Below are positions 61,952 through 64,000 of a stretch of DNA of 64,000 nucleotides, piece by piece. Numbering within the stretch: position 1 is the first letter of the stretch; every line of letters begins with the position of its first letter. Source of the DNA: Nostoc sp. TCL240-02 (GTDB lineage: Bacteria > Cyanobacteriota > Cyanobacteriia > Cyanobacteriales > Nostocaceae); NCBI RefSeq assembly GCF_013343235.1, contig NZ_CP040094.1, forward strand, positions 7,807,001 to 7,871,000. Reading direction: 5' to 3'. Position numbers and translations under genes: made by a program. The notes beneath the pieces were generated by a model. It saw only the letters and a list, made by a program, of their open reading frames with translations, ran no database searches and was not told where the DNA came from.

Positions 61952-62866
61952 ATGTTATCTATGGAAGACTTGATCACAGCAGTGTTTTGCTGTGTGGATG
62001 ATCTATTAAAGGAAGTGACCAATGGTAAACCTATGGGTAGTCGAGGATTTCAGCCATCTTTAAGTGATAGTGAAGTGATTACAATGGAAATTGTGGCAGA
62101 GTTTCAAGGTATCGATACGGACAAAGGTATTTGGCAATACTTTCGCCGTCATTGGTTCTCAATGTTTCCCCAGATGAAAAGCCGTTCAACCTTTGTACGA
62201 CAAGCTGCAAACCTATGGCAGTACAAGCAAGAACTACAACAAGCCTTAGCAATAGAACTTGGTGCTTTCAGTGATAATACACACATTATTGACGGGATTC
62301 CGATACCGTTATGTTGCTTTACTCGTGCTCGTGGTTGTCGTAGCTTTCCTGGAGTTGCTAACTACGGTTACTGTGCCGCAAAAAAGGAAACATATTACGG
62401 ATTTCATGGTCACTTACTCATTAGCGCCTCTGGGGTGATTACAAGCTTTACATTAACCTCTGCTTCGGGAGATGAACGGGAAGCGATCTGTGATATCGTG
62501 ACCTTGATTCAGGGGTTGGTAATAGGTGACAAATGATACATAAGTACCACTCTCCGCCAGGAACTAGCACGCTATGGCATCGATTTACAAACACCCCTAC
62601 GTTCCAATATGCAGGACGACTGTCCTGCATATTGGGTAAAGCTACTTCAAACTGTCCGTCGCCTAATTGAAACAGTAATTGGACAACTTAGCGTTAGCGT
62701 AGCTCGCCGCAGGCATCGCTTTAATATCGAAAAAGTCTGGGCCAGAGATATGTGGCATTTGACAAGTCGTTTAAATCGCAAACTATTGGCTCACACTGTT
62801 TGTGTCTGGTTAAATCGTTTATTTGGTTTGGAACCATTACAGTTCGATGGTCTTGTGACAGAATAA
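61952..62866 (+). pseudogene. IS982-family transposase with one in-frame stop
   Basis: The frame begins at ATG 61952 (MLSMEDLITAVFCCVDDLLK) and shows GFQPSLSDSEVITMEIVAEF, HIIDGIPIPLCCFTRARGCR and KKETYYGFHGHLLISASGVI, then stops at TGA 62534-62536. The same frame continues without a shift to 62866 (YISTTLRQELARYGIDLQTP, RRLIETVIGQLS, RFNIEKVWARDMWHLTSRLN). The stop reads GDK-stop-YIS where IS982 proteins usually have GDKGYIS, so a single G to T change (GGA to TGA) explains it. The SDR adds VSVARRRH before RFNIEKVW. Confidence 0.88.
62693..62716. repeat. 24-bp SDR in the IS982-type transposase gene
   Basis: GTTAGCGTAGCTCGCCGCAG plus GCAT interrupts an otherwise normal GQLS-RFNIEKVW. It is a multiple of three and keeps the frame. 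The same style of repeat is known from Nostoc (SDR). Confidence 0.75.
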
Positions 62867-62881
62867 GTTGCACATCGCGTT

Positions 62882-63383
62882 TATTCATCACCAAAAGCCG
62901 GAAAATCAATATTTCTCAATCCTACACTCTGGCGCTACCAGTCGGTTGCTGCTTGGAAGAGAAAGGAAGACTACGCAAAAATTTTTAGCTAATTTTCCGA
63001 AATCGATAACAACTGAGCGGTATCCCTAATCAGAGCATCGATTTTATACTGAACTTCTATAACTAACCTTTGGGCAATATAGCCTCATGTTTCCACTCAA
63101 AAACCCGGCTATCATGGCCGGGTTTTTGATGTTGAGATTAATCAGACTTAGGGATGATTAACAGAAAGATGTAGTCTCAATAAGACTTGCAACAGGCTAA
63201 CGCAAAGCTACAGAGAACACAGATAAATAAGAATTTGAGAGATTTTTTGTGTAAGTTCTCAGTTGCCGTTGAGCAATTCAGCAGCACTTCTTGAAAATAT
63301 CTGCGTATTAAATAAAACTATTATTCAGAAACTTTTAAGCAAATTTATGGGTCTGGTTCTCCAAATTCTGCAAAAATTAACCA
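62882..63383. other. Gene-free region downstream of the IS982 element
   Basis: About 500 bp containing the bidirectional terminator at 63099-63127. The last 250 bp should hold the promoter of the gene starting at 63384. Nothing else is recognised. Confidence 0.5.
63099..63127. terminator. Strong hairpin terminator
   Basis: AAAAACCCGGC / GCCGGGTTTTT (11 bp) with a short loop TATCATG. A and T tracts on both sides make it bidirectional. It separates the IS region from the last gene. Confidence 0.88.
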
Positions 63384-64000
63384 ATGTCATCTTCTGCTCA
63401 AGGTATTCCCGGATTACCCGATTTGACGCATCCGATTGAGCTTGTTCAATTTGGAACCCAGGCGCTCAAAGCTTCACTGTTATTAGTATTTTTGATCGTA
63501 GCTCTAGGAATTGCGATCGCACTGATAAGTTTTTCTCTCCGTCGTAGCCAGCCGGAACAACTTATATTCATCGGTGAATGGGCTGTTGGCTATTCTCAAC
63601 TGTTGCGTGGATTACAGCATTTAACTCTAGTATTAGTTCTCTTAGTACCGGGATTTTTTCTCTGTTCAACTTTAAGCAATCGCTACCACTATTGGGAACA
63701 GGCAAAGGTGGCTCAAGTGGCTGAAAGTGTTGCAGGTGAAAAGCTCGAACAACTTGCCCCGCAAGTGCGCTACACCATCCAGGAGCCATACTCATATAAC
63801 ACTCAAGTCGGTAACAAAATAGTCAAGGTAAATGAGACAAGACAAATTAACCGCTTCTTGACTTTGGCTGGTTCGCAAATTCAAGTCAAGCTTGACCAAA
63901 GCGTAGATGTTCCAGGTCGTAGCTCAATTTATCGGGCAGATTATACTGCCGATTATAAAGTAATTAACAAACTCAAGGATATTAATAATTTTTTCTTTGA
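63384..64000 (+). CDS. Membrane protein of unknown function (start only)
   Basis: The frame opens at ATG 63384 and runs to the window end (about 205 residues, incomplete). MSSSAQGIPGLPDLTHPIEL is followed by two TM helices (about 32-53 and 80-100: ASLLLVFLIVALGIAIALIS, LTLVLVLLVPGFFLCSTLSN) and a soluble part (QIQVKLDQSVDVPGRSSIYR). I do not recognise the family. The frame is open and the composition is like a real gene. Confidence 0.7.
   Translation, partial: MSSSAQGIPGLPDLTHPIELVQFGTQALKASLLLVFLIVALGIAIALISFSLRRSQPEQLIFIGEWAVGYSQLLRGLQHLTLVLVLLVPGFFLCSTLSNRYHYWEQAKVAQVAESVAGEKLEQLAPQVRYTIQEPYSYNTQVGNKIVKVNETRQINRFLTLAGSQIQVKLDQSVDVPGRSSIYRADYTADYKVINKLKDINNFFF

Larger units (their letters stand above)
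61859..62881 (+). mobile_element. IS982-family element, inactivated
   Basis: A 1023-bp element with perfect 17-bp ends, AACGCGATGTGCAACTT (61859-61875) and its complement AAGTTGCACATCGCGTT (62865-62881). It carries one disrupted transposase gene. I could find no convincing target duplication. A 24-bp SDR is inserted inside. Confidence 0.85.

Noticed and set aside
61851..62892. A target duplication around the IS982 element
   Set aside because: TTCAT occurs near both ends but not directly next to them, so no duplication can be claimed.

Overview
The window is chromosome from a filamentous, Nostoc-like (Nostocales) cyanobacterium. The evidence is a phycocyanin rod operon, CP12, the NDH-1 subunit NdhS, a Rieske protein, oxygen-dependent HemF, hopanoid genes, abundant HIP1 octamers (GCGATCGC), and the heptamer repeats (STRR), very short dispersed repeats (SDR) and palindromic MITEs typical of Nostoc genomes. 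No rRNA, tRNA or CRISPR array was seen.

Layout. 1-4123: minus-strand operon cpcB-cpcA-cpcC2-cpcC1-cpcD-cpcE (cpcE cut by the window edge), with an 11-bp-stem hairpin after cpcA that probably attenuates read-through into the linker genes. 4472-5128: a methyltransferase whose stop codon is the target duplication of a MITE. 5625-12266: a hopanoid locus, with hpnH on its own upstream gap and hpnA coupled to an RND transporter on the minus strand, facing a ferritin-like diiron protein coupled to hpnG on the plus strand. 12803-14515: a GGDEF/EAL protein. 14750-16500: a scrambled accessory patch with three copies of an HsdS-like C-terminal tail, a Uma2 gene carrying an in-frame SDR, and a RelN-type antitoxin gene split by a MITE whose removal exactly restores the reading frame.

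16458-42779: mostly housekeeping and metabolism: LuxR regulator, rhodanese, site-2 protease with CBS domains, nagA, purE, class II amidotransferase, tlyA, CP12, a dynamin/Era-like GTPase, a Mn/Zn ABC transporter with a divergent binding protein, a Rieske protein, NurA nuclease, prolyl oligopeptidase, a second Uma2, a complete IS4-family element with a 9-bp target duplication, and a fused M16 peptidase. 43361-44740: a two-gene operon of a TRPM-type SLOG (LSDAT) protein and a SLATT/DUF4231 membrane protein. This is the best candidate for a little-characterised system, because it matches the predicted nucleotide-sensor plus membrane-effector conflict modules.

45086-64000: glyA, cinA, a VapBC-like toxin-antitoxin pair, a DUF2993 gene behind a duplicated leader, ugd and uxs (UDP-glucose to UDP-xylose), a cation/proton antiporter with C-terminal USP domains, a HAS-barrel protein, ndhS, rodA, an Mrp/ApbC Fe-S carrier, an SRPBCC protein, hemF, a STAS anti-sigma antagonist, an IS982-type element inactivated by one in-frame stop and carrying an SDR, and the start of an unidentified membrane protein.

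All calls rest on reading the sequence and on family knowledge; no database search was run.
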